Both the position numbers and the translations under genes were made by a program. Positions 12,828 to 23,046 of a stretch of DNA of 64,000 bases are shown here, piece after piece. Location of the stretch: NCBI GenBank assembly GCA_013423385.1, contig BLZA01000019.1, forward strand, positions 372,001-436,000. The letters are read 5' to 3'. Numbering within the stretch: position 1 is the stretch's first letter; each line of letters starts with the position of its first letter. This stretch comes from Naganishia liquefaciens (Eukaryota > Basidiomycota > Tremellomycetes > Filobasidiales > Filobasidiaceae). The notes beneath the pieces are model-generated. The model saw only the letters and a list, made by a program, of their open reading frames with translations. It had not been told where the DNA came from and did no database searches.

Positions 12828-14354
12828 GATCGCGATATGGCCAGAGGAGGGCTGCAAGAGACGCCAGAACAATCAGTTCCAGATCTGTGCAATAACTTAT
12901 CATCAAAAAAGGAGAAGGGGCAACTCGGAATCGCCTTGGCTCCCGGAGGTACGAACCAAACCGAGTCACGGAGCAGAGGACCAGGACACAAGAGGACGAG
13001 GGGCGAGCTTGCAGTCCGGATCGGCTGTCAAGATTGGCGGGGCACGAATCGGTGGTTCAGCGAAGACTTGCAGAAAAGACGATGAAGTTTTTTGAAGAGG
13101 GAGAGAGCAATTGCGCAGGAGGTGCCCGGCTGAAAAAGCTCGGTATATGTATCAACCTTGGAAGCTGCACTGACGAGCTTCTTGACTCGGTGCTTTAAAG
13201 TCCAGCAATCAGGATTGGCAGCTCCGAGATGTGACGAGTCGTGATTTGCTTCCACCGTTGTTGCGCAGATCCCCTGAATCACTCGTGATCACGCGGCAAG
13301 ACGTGACTCGCTGTTAGGTTTGGATGAAAATTGCCAGGGGATGGTGGCGAGAGATTTTCAGCCGTCAGCCGAGGCGTTAATTATCTAACAAAGATACGCA
13401 AAGCGTCAGCGTGCTGTAGATTCACGGCTCTCTTTGTGGCTGGGACTCACTTAGTGTCCCGCCCTCGGAACGCCGGTATTCACGACCTTGAACGGAGGCA
13501 ATTGGCTGATCTACACTCTTCAACAGCGTTGGCGTAGTATCTTCTCGCTGATGGCTGTTTGCTTGTTCCGACTGTTGTGCCAAGATCCGCGGGAAAGCGC
13601 AGTCGACGTTGCTTGGCTCCGCACTGGTATATATTCGGCCCTTTGACATCCAGTGCTCCGCGCGTGCAGCTCAAGGACCTTATAGCGGATGACGATCCAC
13701 GAGAAAGGGAACGAAAAGCGATAAAGGAGTGTCTGGTGACGTGCTGACCGCTTCTCAAGGTGTCTTATTGGCCCTTTGAGTGATATGCCGAAAGGCTCGA
13801 GGTGTCCTGGCGCACCTGATGAGGTTACTGAGTGCTGCGGGAATGGCAGATTGTCCAGCTGATCGTCGGTTCGAAGAAAGACATCTGCAGTATTATTATA
13901 GTCGCTGGCGACAAAATCGATCGGCGGTGCGAGGCTCGTGCCTTTGTAATTGACTTGTTTGTGTTTTGACGTCGTACTTGTCACTCGTCGTAGCTTCATT
14001 GGCGGCGCGAGATGGATGACGGCCGGTCGCGCGCCGCGTGGATGATGGGTCGCCAAACGGGCCTTCTCGTCAGAAATGACCAGGATCAGACGGCTTGGCG
14101 AGACGTCGACCGCGCTCTTCCCGCGTGTTCTGCTATGACACCCTTGATCGACGGGTTCACCGGTTTTCGCTGCGGATCCGTGCTCAGGCTTCCATCAGAG
14201 AATTGGTGGAGTTGATGGGAATATCCCGCGCAAAGTTTGATCATGTGACCGGAAGAATATCCGTCGAGTTGATCAATATCCATTCATTCATTCCTCCATC
14301 ATCGCCGACGCCTTGACAACGTAGCAAGCGCATGTTGGCGAGTCTTGACTTTCG
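12828..14354. other. Gene-poor interval, first part
   Basis: The bases just right of 12827 should be the leader and promoter of the minus-strand CBM21 gene. A 178-codon minus-strand frame around 13520-14056 has no ATG at its open end and no recognisable motif, so I do not call it. Nothing else is supported. Confidence 0.5.
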
Positions 14355-15246
14355 ATGACAGCCTCGCGCGCTGATTTCTGCTTTCATCCAATGCGATGTC
14401 CGGCCGTTTCCTCGAAACTTCCATCCGCTGTCCTCTCTCTACGAGATCTCCTGTGGTCCAAACTCTCGCTTGACGAGCCCGGTGTCCTGGTCCCCTGGTC
14501 TTTCCATTGGTCCCGGTTCCGAGGCATCGCTCGATCTCCCCCTGTTCGCCTGACCCCATCCACATCGCCCTCATTTGCTGCTTCTCACTCGGCCATCCAA
14601 GTCTCAACTCTGGTAAAGCGACCAACACTGACTCGCTCTCCAATCACTGCAGCACAATCTGGTTTACGAACCAAGACTGCTCTTCACCGCCTAGGACAAC
14701 GGACACTTACTCTGAATCGACGATCCAACACCCTGCTATCCACAACGATTCGAAACGTCCACGGTCGTGGTATGCCTCCCTTACTGCAGTCGCGTCGTTA
14801 GTACCCTGACTGTAACTATTGGCCTTATACCAGTCCCGCACCTTTCCTATGATAGAACAACTTACCCGCGAACGTCGAAGTCAGGCTGTTTAGAATCGGT
14901 CCGGGAAGCTAGTCGAAGAGGAGAATGGAACGACTGCAGGGATGATGTGATTATGGTATGTTGGGCTTGGACTAGAATCGAGGTCTATCTTTCCCGTGGG
15001 GCGACTGGACGCTCTGTCGGAGGCGGATCTCGTTTGGACTCGAGCCCGAAACGGTTCCCCACAGCCTTGACACGCGTCAATGCGCTGTCGATGCCGTCTC
15101 TAGACGACGTTCGCCAGGGCTTGCAGCGAGATGCCGACAGGTGCGAGGTGTGTTGGGACGGTTGTCTGCTCAGACCATCAATGGGAGACAACTCCTGCGG
15201 CACTGAAGACAAGGCAGTCGTCGTGGCTTCTGACGGAATCCGATGA
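14355..15246 (+). CDS. Possible two-exon hypothetical gene
   Basis: An ATG at 14355 opens 148 codons rich in Ser, Arg and Leu (MTASRADFCFHPMRC...). At about 14804 there is a GTTAGT donor, and an intron of roughly 40 bases ending in ACCAG would join it in phase to a second open stretch that ends at 15246 (...VVVASDGIR). A C/T-rich tract overlaps the first half. I recognise no domain. The amino-acid make-up is not clearly protein-like, and the intron is at the short limit. It could equally be a chance open frame in a gene-poor region or a transcript leader. Confidence 0.2.
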
Positions 15247-15403
15247 GATAATTGGTAATCGAGGCTAAGACCAGCTCTAAGACCTGGACAGATAAGCCGA
15301 AATCTCTCACCGGCGTACGCAGCTGCCTCCGCCCCCGCTTGGCTTCGTAGCTGGCAACCACGACGGCAGCCTGAAGCTACGGGTGCGGACACATTCCCCG
15401 AGC

Positions 15404-15440
15404 AGCTGTTGACAGGCTGTTGACAAGCTGGTCAACAGCT
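15404..15440. repeat. Inverted repeat, 10-base perfect arms
   Basis: AGCTGTTGAC at 15404-15413 pairs perfectly with GTCAACAGCT at 15431-15440, with a 17-base loop. The loop itself carries another GCTGTTGACA, so either left copy can pair with the right arm. It lies outside any supported gene. Possible roles are a dyad binding site for a dimeric regulator or a hairpin; neither is shown. Confidence 0.6.
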
Positions 15441-15807
15441 CTGCCGACCCAACGTGACAAAATCAATCGACAGTTATACGAGTATGTAGCTGAGTATGTA
15501 CAACAGCTGGGACTAGGTACAATTGCGAGAGGCGATCATCAAAGACTGCGAGCATAAGGTTGTATCTGTACAGCTCCTCCGCAAAGTGATATGAAGGAGC
15601 AAGACACTAATCGCGTGAGGCAACCTCCGAAAAGCTATCAGACAAATGCAAATGTCAGACAGACAACCATGTTGAGAGGACATGAAAATAGTAGTCCGGC
15701 AAAATCACATAGCGCACGGCTTCATTTACCAGCGTTGAGTGAGAATTGAAGCCTTCGTAATCCGTAGTCAATGTATATTCGGCAGTAGACGGTACGGCAA
15801 GTGTAGC

Positions 15808-15862
15808 AGGCGACAGCTCAGGCGACAGCTCAGGCGACAGCTCAGGCGACAGCTCAGGCGAC
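15808..15862. repeat. 12-base tandem repeat, about 4.6 copies
   Basis: The unit AGGCGACAGCTC is repeated four times without error, then a 7-base partial copy. On the minus strand it lies in an 80-codon frame (15897 to 15655) where it would code for repeated Ser-Pro-Glu-Leu. The repeat length is a multiple of three, as expected for selected coding repeats, but the frame has no other protein-like feature. Confidence 0.8.
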
Positions 15863-16030
15863 GTGAGCGATTTTCTGAGAAGGATTAGCTGAGGCATTGA
15901 ACTACTTTGCGATGATGCCGATTGAGGCTGCCAACCGGCAACTTTCCCGACCCACGTAGTTACCCACGTACCCTCGACCTACGCTCTCCCCCCGTAGCGC
16001 TCAGACTCAGCTTGCTGAAGTCAGCACTCG

Positions 16031-16054
16031 GCCCGAAGGCCCGAAGGCCCGAAG
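16031..16054. repeat. 8-base tandem repeat, three copies
   Basis: GCCCGAAG is repeated three times head to tail in non-coding sequence. This is a simple minisatellite with no evident role. Confidence 0.7.
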
Positions 16055-19000
16055 TCTCTTGCTGCCAACATGCATGACTTCAGCGACGTTGGACGCTCAA
16101 GGCCGTGCTATTGATCTGTTCCGTTGTACCAGACATAGACCATAGTCACCACAGCGAGACTATACTGCACACCGCAAATCATCCCGCGGAATCCTTCGAC
16201 TTCGCGTCTTCTCTCTCCCGCTGGACAACGCGCTCGACGAAATTCATGATGATTGCAGGATCCTTCTTATGCTTGAGCGCGTTCAAGCATCTGCCGTAGC
16301 ATGGGCAGCTGTCCGACTTTTTTCGCGATTCCATCCGCACGCATCGCAATATGCGTACCATGGGACAACAGCTTCCTCATTCCCTGAAGGTTTTGGATAG
16401 CAATCCAGTCACGATACAGTAGTGGTGGTCAACGCGATGTGTACACAGCGACCATACCAGTTATGACTCAAACTAAATGGCTGGGAGAAGGACACGCCAG
16501 GACAAGGTGACATACAACACACATTGGCTCTGTCGATGCAAGCCAGCTGCGAGCTCGTGCACAGGTTGGTGAACGCAGTAATAAGCAGGGGCTGGAATTT
16601 GCAGGACTCTCTGCCTGGCTACTTCTTCTAGCTAGGCAGCTAGCTACCAGATAGCTCTGAGAGCGGCACTGAATAATCATTCGAGTACGTAGACTTGATT
16701 ATCCCTGTATTTCCGCGGTTTTGATTGAGCTGAGCGGGAAGCCCAATGCTGGCAAGAATTCGAAGACACAGAGCTCACAAGAGCTGGCTGAAGGAGCTGT
16801 TGAAGGACGCTCAGCGCGTGGAAGCAGATCGAAGCTGTCGGTTGAGCTCGTCGTCGTATCCTGAGGATTGCCTTGAGTTGTGGCAAGCGTCAGGACTCGA
16901 TCTGCACGAGCACTCTACTTTGCTGGAGAAGGGAGACTACATAGAATCATACGGAATATCGGTAGAGACTTCGAGCTTGAGGTTACGAGACCAGTTCGGC
17001 TGTGTTGATGGCTGTCCGAACTGAACGGCAGGAGGATGGCCCGTTGATAGATCGTCCTAATCGCCACTCTCCAGCCGTCATTTTGGTGCTCTTTCGTGCG
17101 AAAGAAGCGCTATAGTAAAACTACGCAATTGCGCACGTCGATAATTATGGTCAAGCGCTCAGTCGTCGGCTTGCCGCTTATACCTGCCGTTGTGGGAGAG
17201 AGAAGGTACTGCTGTATCTCTGGAGAGCCCGTCTCAGGTACTTCATGAAGCGGGATGCCGCAGTCCAGACGATCATTGTCGACTGGAGAGTGCAATCTAG
17301 GACGACTGAGAGGAATTCACACAGGCTTTGCTATCAGCTACGAGTTGATGGAGACAACGTGTGAAGCATCCTCTCATACATAATGCCCTCGGGCTCGTCT
17401 CCCGTCTCACATAAATGCCCATCAATACAGCCCACTACGGATGATTGATGGAGTGAAGCCAAATGAGGGAGGAGACGGAGAGTCGCATTGAACACATGAC
17501 GTGCCATCTACAACACAATCTTGTAGGCTTCGCCTCTGCGACGACAGACACATACACAAGAATGTTCGCTCAACCCGGGATTTGGGTATTTAACGATTTC
17601 TTCTTTAGCAGGCGACCAATGAATTCATCCATGTATCAACGCGACCGACTCGATGCCACGACAGCACATGTGTCTCGGTGGCTGTATTGACAATTTTTAA
17701 TGCTGAGGGAATAAGCCTGCTGGCATGACTGAGCGAATTCGGGCGGACAAGTAGAACCCTTTCTTCGGGTACCAGCTAGGAACATCAGCATGACTTAGAT
17801 TCAGCAATCTCCCATCGCCACTATGAAGCCTTTGTCAATGATAAGAACCGCCGAGGATTGACGCCATCTCAGCATATCTCATAAGCATTCTAGGTGCATG
17901 CTGCAAACTACAAGTCGCGGGATACGTATGATACGGGACAGAGTATACGGGATGGACAACTCACGATTTGTGCACCCTTAGCAGATGGTGGGAAGCTCTA
18001 TCCCCGGAGGATCACTGCGACTGTGACGATGATGCTCTTCAAAAACTGCAGGAGGTGCTTGCTGAGGCTGCTACCTCGCTTTGCCGTAACGTAGTCTTTA
18101 CTTCACTTGCTTTGTGGATATTCTATATCGGCGCTGCCATTCCATGACTTTCTCGACGAGATCTGATTGGTCTTTCCAGCGAACCAGAAAGATGGTCGTG
18201 GTCCAAAGCTGATACAACGGGTGTCTGACATGCCACAGAAGATGGGAAGAGATATCTTGGAAGCTGAAGCAGGAGGCCTGGGATCTCGCTGAAGAACTCA
18301 TATGTGGCGCGGAAGTCTAGGGCGTCTAGCAGTGCGGCAGCGTTGCGCACCAGATCATGATTTTTGAAAACTATCCGCTCCTAGCTTGATCACTGTCTGC
18401 GCACTACCTTTACTCTACTGATCATCTAGCGAAGAATTCCGAATGCAGTGGTATACCAGTGCTACACCTCGAATGCAGTGGTCAAAGACAATGGGATTCT
18501 TCGGTCTTCTCCGCTGTCGCGTTCAAGATGACATCAGTCGCATCTCGGAAGCACTCTATTTTGAGCAATCTGACCTCCACCGGCTCGATTTAGCCTACTT
18601 GCGAAGGTGTTCATTTCGTCAAATCGTCTGCTATACCCATGGATTTCCGAAGGTCCCGTGGGGCTGTCGGGACTCCAGCGATCTCCATGGAGCATCTCGA
18701 AGCAGGTAGCCGAGCAGATGCAGCACTCCGGTCTCAAAGTCAGATTGACTGCACGGGGCTTTGCGGAGTTGCAGCTGAACTCCCCAACGATATTCCAACG
18801 ACATGCTCTTTTGCAAAGCGTCGGGCGGATCGCCGCTGCTGCGCTCGGTGGCTGTTCGCTTATGGCCGTTGCGAGCAGCGCTATCTATCCAGTACCTGTG
18901 TTTCCCTAGCGCTTTCCCCAACTACGAAAGCCAGCTTAGTGATGGGGCCCTCAGTATCAAGAGAGAGTAATCGATATGATTTCGAATTTTGATCGCCCGG

Positions 19001-19515
19001 ACAGTGCCTCGACGGTCCCTGGCATGGCTAGATAGCTGGAAATAGCACTTCATCATGGGACCTAATGACTCTTGGATGCGCTTGCGAGTAATTTTGGCAA
19101 GACGGGTGCTGACGGGGAGATATTGACAGCTATCGAGCCGAATGGGCGAGCTGGTATACCTCTCATGCCACAGCATCATTGACAAGATCGCTTGCTGAGA
19201 TCGACTCTCTGATACCATTGCCGCAGGCCTTGCCGCAACCATCCTTGTATAGCAGCCTTTTTCTCTCCTTGTACGTATGAACCCTGCATCTGCTTCTAGT
19301 TTGCCACGAGCCCTAGTGCTAGCGTACATCTTCGGAACCCACCGCACATGCGGTCAATCCAGTGTGTAGAATCTCTGGGGCAAATGCCCACCGAGGTAGA
19401 CTTCACTGAGTCCGGAAGATGCTGCAATCGGAATTATCGGTGGGCAGTCCTACCGATACCTGAGCTTCCTACTAAGAGGCACCAAGTCGATTGTACTCGC
19501 TCTCGATTCTTAGCA

Positions 19516-19521
19516 TATATA
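19516..19521 (+). promoter_or_regulatory. TATA box of the JEN1-like permease gene
   Basis: TATATA, within CATATATAGG, lies about 70 bases upstream of the permease start codon at 19589, a usual spacing for a fungal TATA element. The call rests on position and match only. Confidence 0.45.
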
Positions 19522-19588
19522 GGAGCGCCAAGTGAAAGTTCTTGAAGAAACAAATTTATCTTCTGTCAATTCATCACGGATCAGCAAA

Positions 19589-21715
19589 ATGCCTTCCAAC
19601 TTCAACAACTATCTCCACGGTTTCTTACCCCCGAAGCAATCGAGGGAGGAGGCTATCGTAAAGTAGGTCTAGATCAATCGGTACCGAATGTCTAAAGCTA
19701 CCGCTGACGACTATCTTCTCTCCTACGAAAGCCCTTTCAAAATCTTGGGTTCCATCTCCCTGGAGGGTCATCTTCTGTTGCTTAGTGGTTGGCTGGCGTG
19801 GACATGTGATGGTTACGATTACTTTTCTGTCTCACTCACCGCAAAGCTCTTGGCAAAGCAGTTTGACAAAAGCACAACCGCCATAGTAAGTGCCTGCCCG
19901 TTGTTTGGACTCTGGAATGTCAAGGCTGACTTCGCTTCAGACGACAGCTATCACTCTCACATTGCTCTTCAGGTCTCTGGGCGCCGTGATTTTCGGTGAA
20001 TCCTATTGTTCTGGATTTAGGCTCACTCAGTGCTGAGTCCCCGTTTAGGTTTATTGTCCGACAGATTCGGTCGGAAATGGACTTTGGTCGGAAATCTCTT
20101 GCTCATCGCGATCTTCGAGCTCGGCTCATCCTTTTGCGAAACGTTTGGTGCTTTCCTGGCAGTGCGATCCTTGTTCGGTGTCGCCATGGGCGGAATCTGG
20201 GGACAGGCGGCCAACACTGCGCTGGAAAATGTACCCGTCAATGCTCGAGGATTGATCTCAGGGTTCCTTCAACAAGGTAAGACGTTGTGTCCTTGAGCTA
20301 TGAGCCGCATTTGACCTCTTATCATTCTAGGCTACGCCGTCGGGTATGAGTCTTTGCACGCTTTTACGATGGTCTTCTGCTTACTCGCTATCTTCTCAAG
20401 TTACTTGATTGCAGCGGTCGTCAACTTGACCGTTGTCCCAAAGACAGTTCACTCATGGCGCGCTCTGTACTGGGTCGGTACGGGTCTCTCAGTGTTCGCC
20501 GCCCTCTTCCGCGCCTGTCTGCCCGAATCCAGAATGTTCCTTCGAGCAAAACAAGAATCCATGATGCGGGAAAATCACAATGAAGCTGGCAAGACCAAGG
20601 CGTTCCTGACTGAAACGAAGAAGATGTTGAAGGCAAACTGGAAACGAGCTGTCTGGGCGATCATCTTGTTAGTCTCGGAAGGGACATAGCCGGAAAAAGT
20701 GGCTGATCTAGCAATCTTTGCCTACCCCTACCAGGATGGTAGGCTTGGCTTCTCGATGCTGTTTGCAGTCGAAAACTCATCGTTTCGCGACAGACATTCT
20801 TTAACTTCCTGTCACACGGATCGCAGGACCTCTACCCAACATACCTGTCCGTAACTTTGCGTGACGATAAGCCTTCAAACCATCCTTTCTGACAAAAGGT
20901 CTTTTAGAGAAACAACCAAGGAATTCTCGTCGAAACTGGCCTCCAAGGCTACAATCATCGCCAACTGTGGCGCAGTCGCAGGCGGCTTGTGCTTCGGGTA
21001 TGCCTCACAATTCTCTGGCAGGCGACTTGCGTAAGTCATATCTCCAACTGCTGCAAAACAACGCCGGACTCACCCTGTTGCCCACGTGACCTTTCAGTAT
21101 CATCGCTGCGGTGATATTTACCGGCGCCTTCATCCCCTTGTGGATCCTGCCTGACACCTTTGGCAAGCTCAGTGCTGGAGCATTCTTCGTTCAATTCGGC
21201 GTCCAGGGAGCCTGGGGTGTAGTCCCCATTCTGCTTTCGGAGGTCTCGCCGCCGGCCTATCGGGCCTCGTTCGGAGGCATCGCCTATCAACTTGGAAACA
21301 TGATCAGCGCCGCGGCCGCACAGATTGAAGCAAGGGCCGGAGAAAGCCTAAGAATCACTGTTCGCGGCAAGGATTTGCCTGATTACGCCAAGGTCCAGGG
21401 GATCATAATTGGTATCGTTCTCGTCGGTCTTCGTGAGTAGCGCGAGATGCTTCGTTGATTATGTTAAAAGATCATCGTCTGACAATTTGATCCGCAGTCA
21501 TAACCATCTTGTGTGGGTCCGAGAGCCATGGAACTCATTTCGAGGAGGCTGCCGTGGCGTTCGAGCAAGGTGCCGGCACACAGCATGGAAAAGACTTTAT
21601 CGGCACTGCGCACCCTGCCGCCGGGAAACTCAGTCAGCAATCGACGAGGTTGGAAGCCGGACAATACGATGCGGAGAAGGTTCATGCGGAGGAGGTGCAC
21701 GTCGAGAAGGCTTAG
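19589..21715 (+). CDS. JEN1-family monocarboxylate (lactate/pyruvate) permease, MFS
   Basis: This is a plasma-membrane proton symporter of the Jen1 (SHS) family. Eleven exons join in phase to 507 residues: 19589-19662, 19732-19885, 19941-19995, 20049-20276, 20331-20343, 20401-20667, 20735-20738, 20794-20846, 20908-21030, 21098-21432 and 21498-21715. The start is MPSNFNNYLHGFLPP. Hallmarks in order: GWLAWTCDGYDYFSVSL in the first membrane helix, the MFS loop GLLSDRFGRKW, RSLFGVAMGGIWGQAANTAL, the QQGYAVGYLIAAVVNL helix, and NFLSHGSQDLYPT, which fits the published Jen signature NxxS/THxS/TQDxxxT. Late helices include IPLWILPDTFG and AYRASFGGIAYQLGN. Two exons are tiny (13 and 4 nt). The 57-nt intron 20344-20400 is in frame, so retaining it would add 19 residues. 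The transported acid cannot be told from sequence. Confidence 0.88.
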
Positions 21716-23046
21716 AGGCATGTTCAAGCCTGAACGACGGAAACTCTGGTAAAGGTGAATTGCGTGGATGCCCGTCTGGACATTTTTGTAATTATTGTTG
21801 TATCGATCGAAGCCGGGTCTGCATGAATACACAATCATAGGGCTGACCTGGCATTCAAATAAAATCGGATTTATACCGCCGGTTTTGCCTGGTCAACGCT
21901 CACCGCGATAAGCAGCCCCTGTAGAGCAAGAGCATTGAGACCGTGAAGACCATCAGCGGGCAAGTTCCTTGTCGAGCTGAGCAAGAGCTATGAATCCAAG
22001 AAAGTGTAACCGGATCTGCCTGCCGTCCTTCTACAATACTACGGAATTCTCATGCCATACCGTCGACTCACTCGCATAATCAGCTGCCGAGCTGGCGGCT
22101 GGGGGACCTCAAGGACAGCGACTATGAGACCAAGTAGGATGCCTTCGGAGATCTATAGCTAGCCTAATTTGCGCACCAAAGTCTGGTGGGATTGGTGCCG
22201 CGAGATTATTGTAAGCTGCTGATGGGATATGACTTACCACAAACTCGGTCGCGGATTGCTGTCCCACGTCTCATCCCCGGTATGGGCTTGTCGAGATCGC
22301 CGACTTTGGTGTTAGTATGACAGCTAAAATGACAACCGAGACCCCATTCTCTACATCTTGGGCTCCGGAGGACCCCCTGACATCCTCAAATGTCGACTCA
22401 CGCGACCCGCAAAACATAGCAGTCAACAGACATAACGCTGAATGATATCCTCGAACATGAATGGCGTGATGTATCGTTTCTAGAAGGCCGGAGGCGGTGG
22501 CAGAAGTTGAATTTTGACTTCGTCGGCCTTCGTCAGCATGTCGGTAGCCATGGCCGGCTCATGGTCGGAGCCACGAGTCTCGTGATGCCTCATGTAGTCG
22601 TCAATGACGTAGCCATTGCCCGAATCGGATGACTGCGCACAAGGGTCGGAATACAGGCGTAAGTCACGCCTCTATTTATGCTCACTACGTTCTTCTGGTT
22701 TATCGTCTTTCCCAAAGCTACAGGAACTTGGGCCAATTTCCCATCTCCATAGTGGCAACAGTTGGGAGAAGGAGCAGGTGTCTGAGACCAGCATGACGTC
22801 TCGATATCATCCAAGATTCACGTATAACGCACTTCGCCCCGGTCCGCCATCGTCTGCCACTGACTTGATGCGGTTATTGTACACATGTCGACCTGTTCTT
22901 GCGTACAAGAAACCTGCCTCGATCGAAGGAAGGGCCAACACCGTCATCCGCTCGGACGTCGGATAGCGATGATGTGGCTTTCTCAGGGCCAGCCCGTGCA
23001 TCTCTTGTTTGTACCACTTTGCTCCCTACAACCATCTGCATGACGG
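21716..23046. other. Degraded or spacer DNA between permease and dehydrogenase relic
   Basis: No intact gene is supported. Short protein-like runs appear on both strands. On plus near 22100-22300 there are LGDLKDSDYETK and YHKLGRG...VWACRD, which resemble the N-lobe of an SRPK-type kinase only loosely. On minus near 22807-23001 there is LPSIEAGFLYARTGRHVYNN, and near 22480-22600 a run ending in KIQLLPPPPAF and a stop. None extends into a full domain. The pattern suggests remnants of one or more former genes, but the similarity is weak. Confidence 0.35.

Larger units (their letters stand above)
15247..19515. other. Gene-poor interval, second part (about 4.3 kb)
   Basis: No gene can be supported in this stretch. 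Open frames are short, overlap on both strands and lack family motifs. The longest ATG frames (for example 16746-17024 plus, 18631-18921 minus, 18922-19347 minus) do not join across splice signals into a longer product that I could find. The stretch carries short tandem repeats and an inverted repeat, listed separately. It could be decayed coding DNA, a regulatory region for the permease to its right, or fast-evolving spacer; the sequence alone does not decide. Confidence 0.5.

Noticed and set aside
13520-14056. 178-codon minus-strand open frame
   Set aside because: It has no ATG at the open end, no motif, and no supporting splice pattern.
18100-19347. Minus-strand frames that might be a decayed transcription factor beside the permease
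   Set aside because: No zinc-cluster motif (C-x2-C-x6-C) or fungal transcription-factor domain landmarks could be found; composition alone is not enough.
19660-19690. Two in-frame TAG codons just after the permease N-terminus, as if the gene were broken
   Set aside because: A 69-nt intron (19663-19731; donor GTAGGT, branch CTGAC, acceptor GAAAG) removes them and joins in phase to NPFKILGS. The gene is intact.
20344-20400. 19 extra residues in the permease from reading through a 57-nt in-frame stretch
   Set aside because: The stretch has a GTATGA donor and a CAAG acceptor, and removing it gives QQGYAVGYLIAAVVNL, as in other Jen permeases. Retention remains possible but is not the main form.
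22260-22420. Kinase-like IADFGVS...APE run on the plus strand
   Set aside because: It overlaps in another frame the KLGRG...VWACRD run, so at most one can be real. No catalytic loop (HRDLKxxN) precedes it and it stops soon after.
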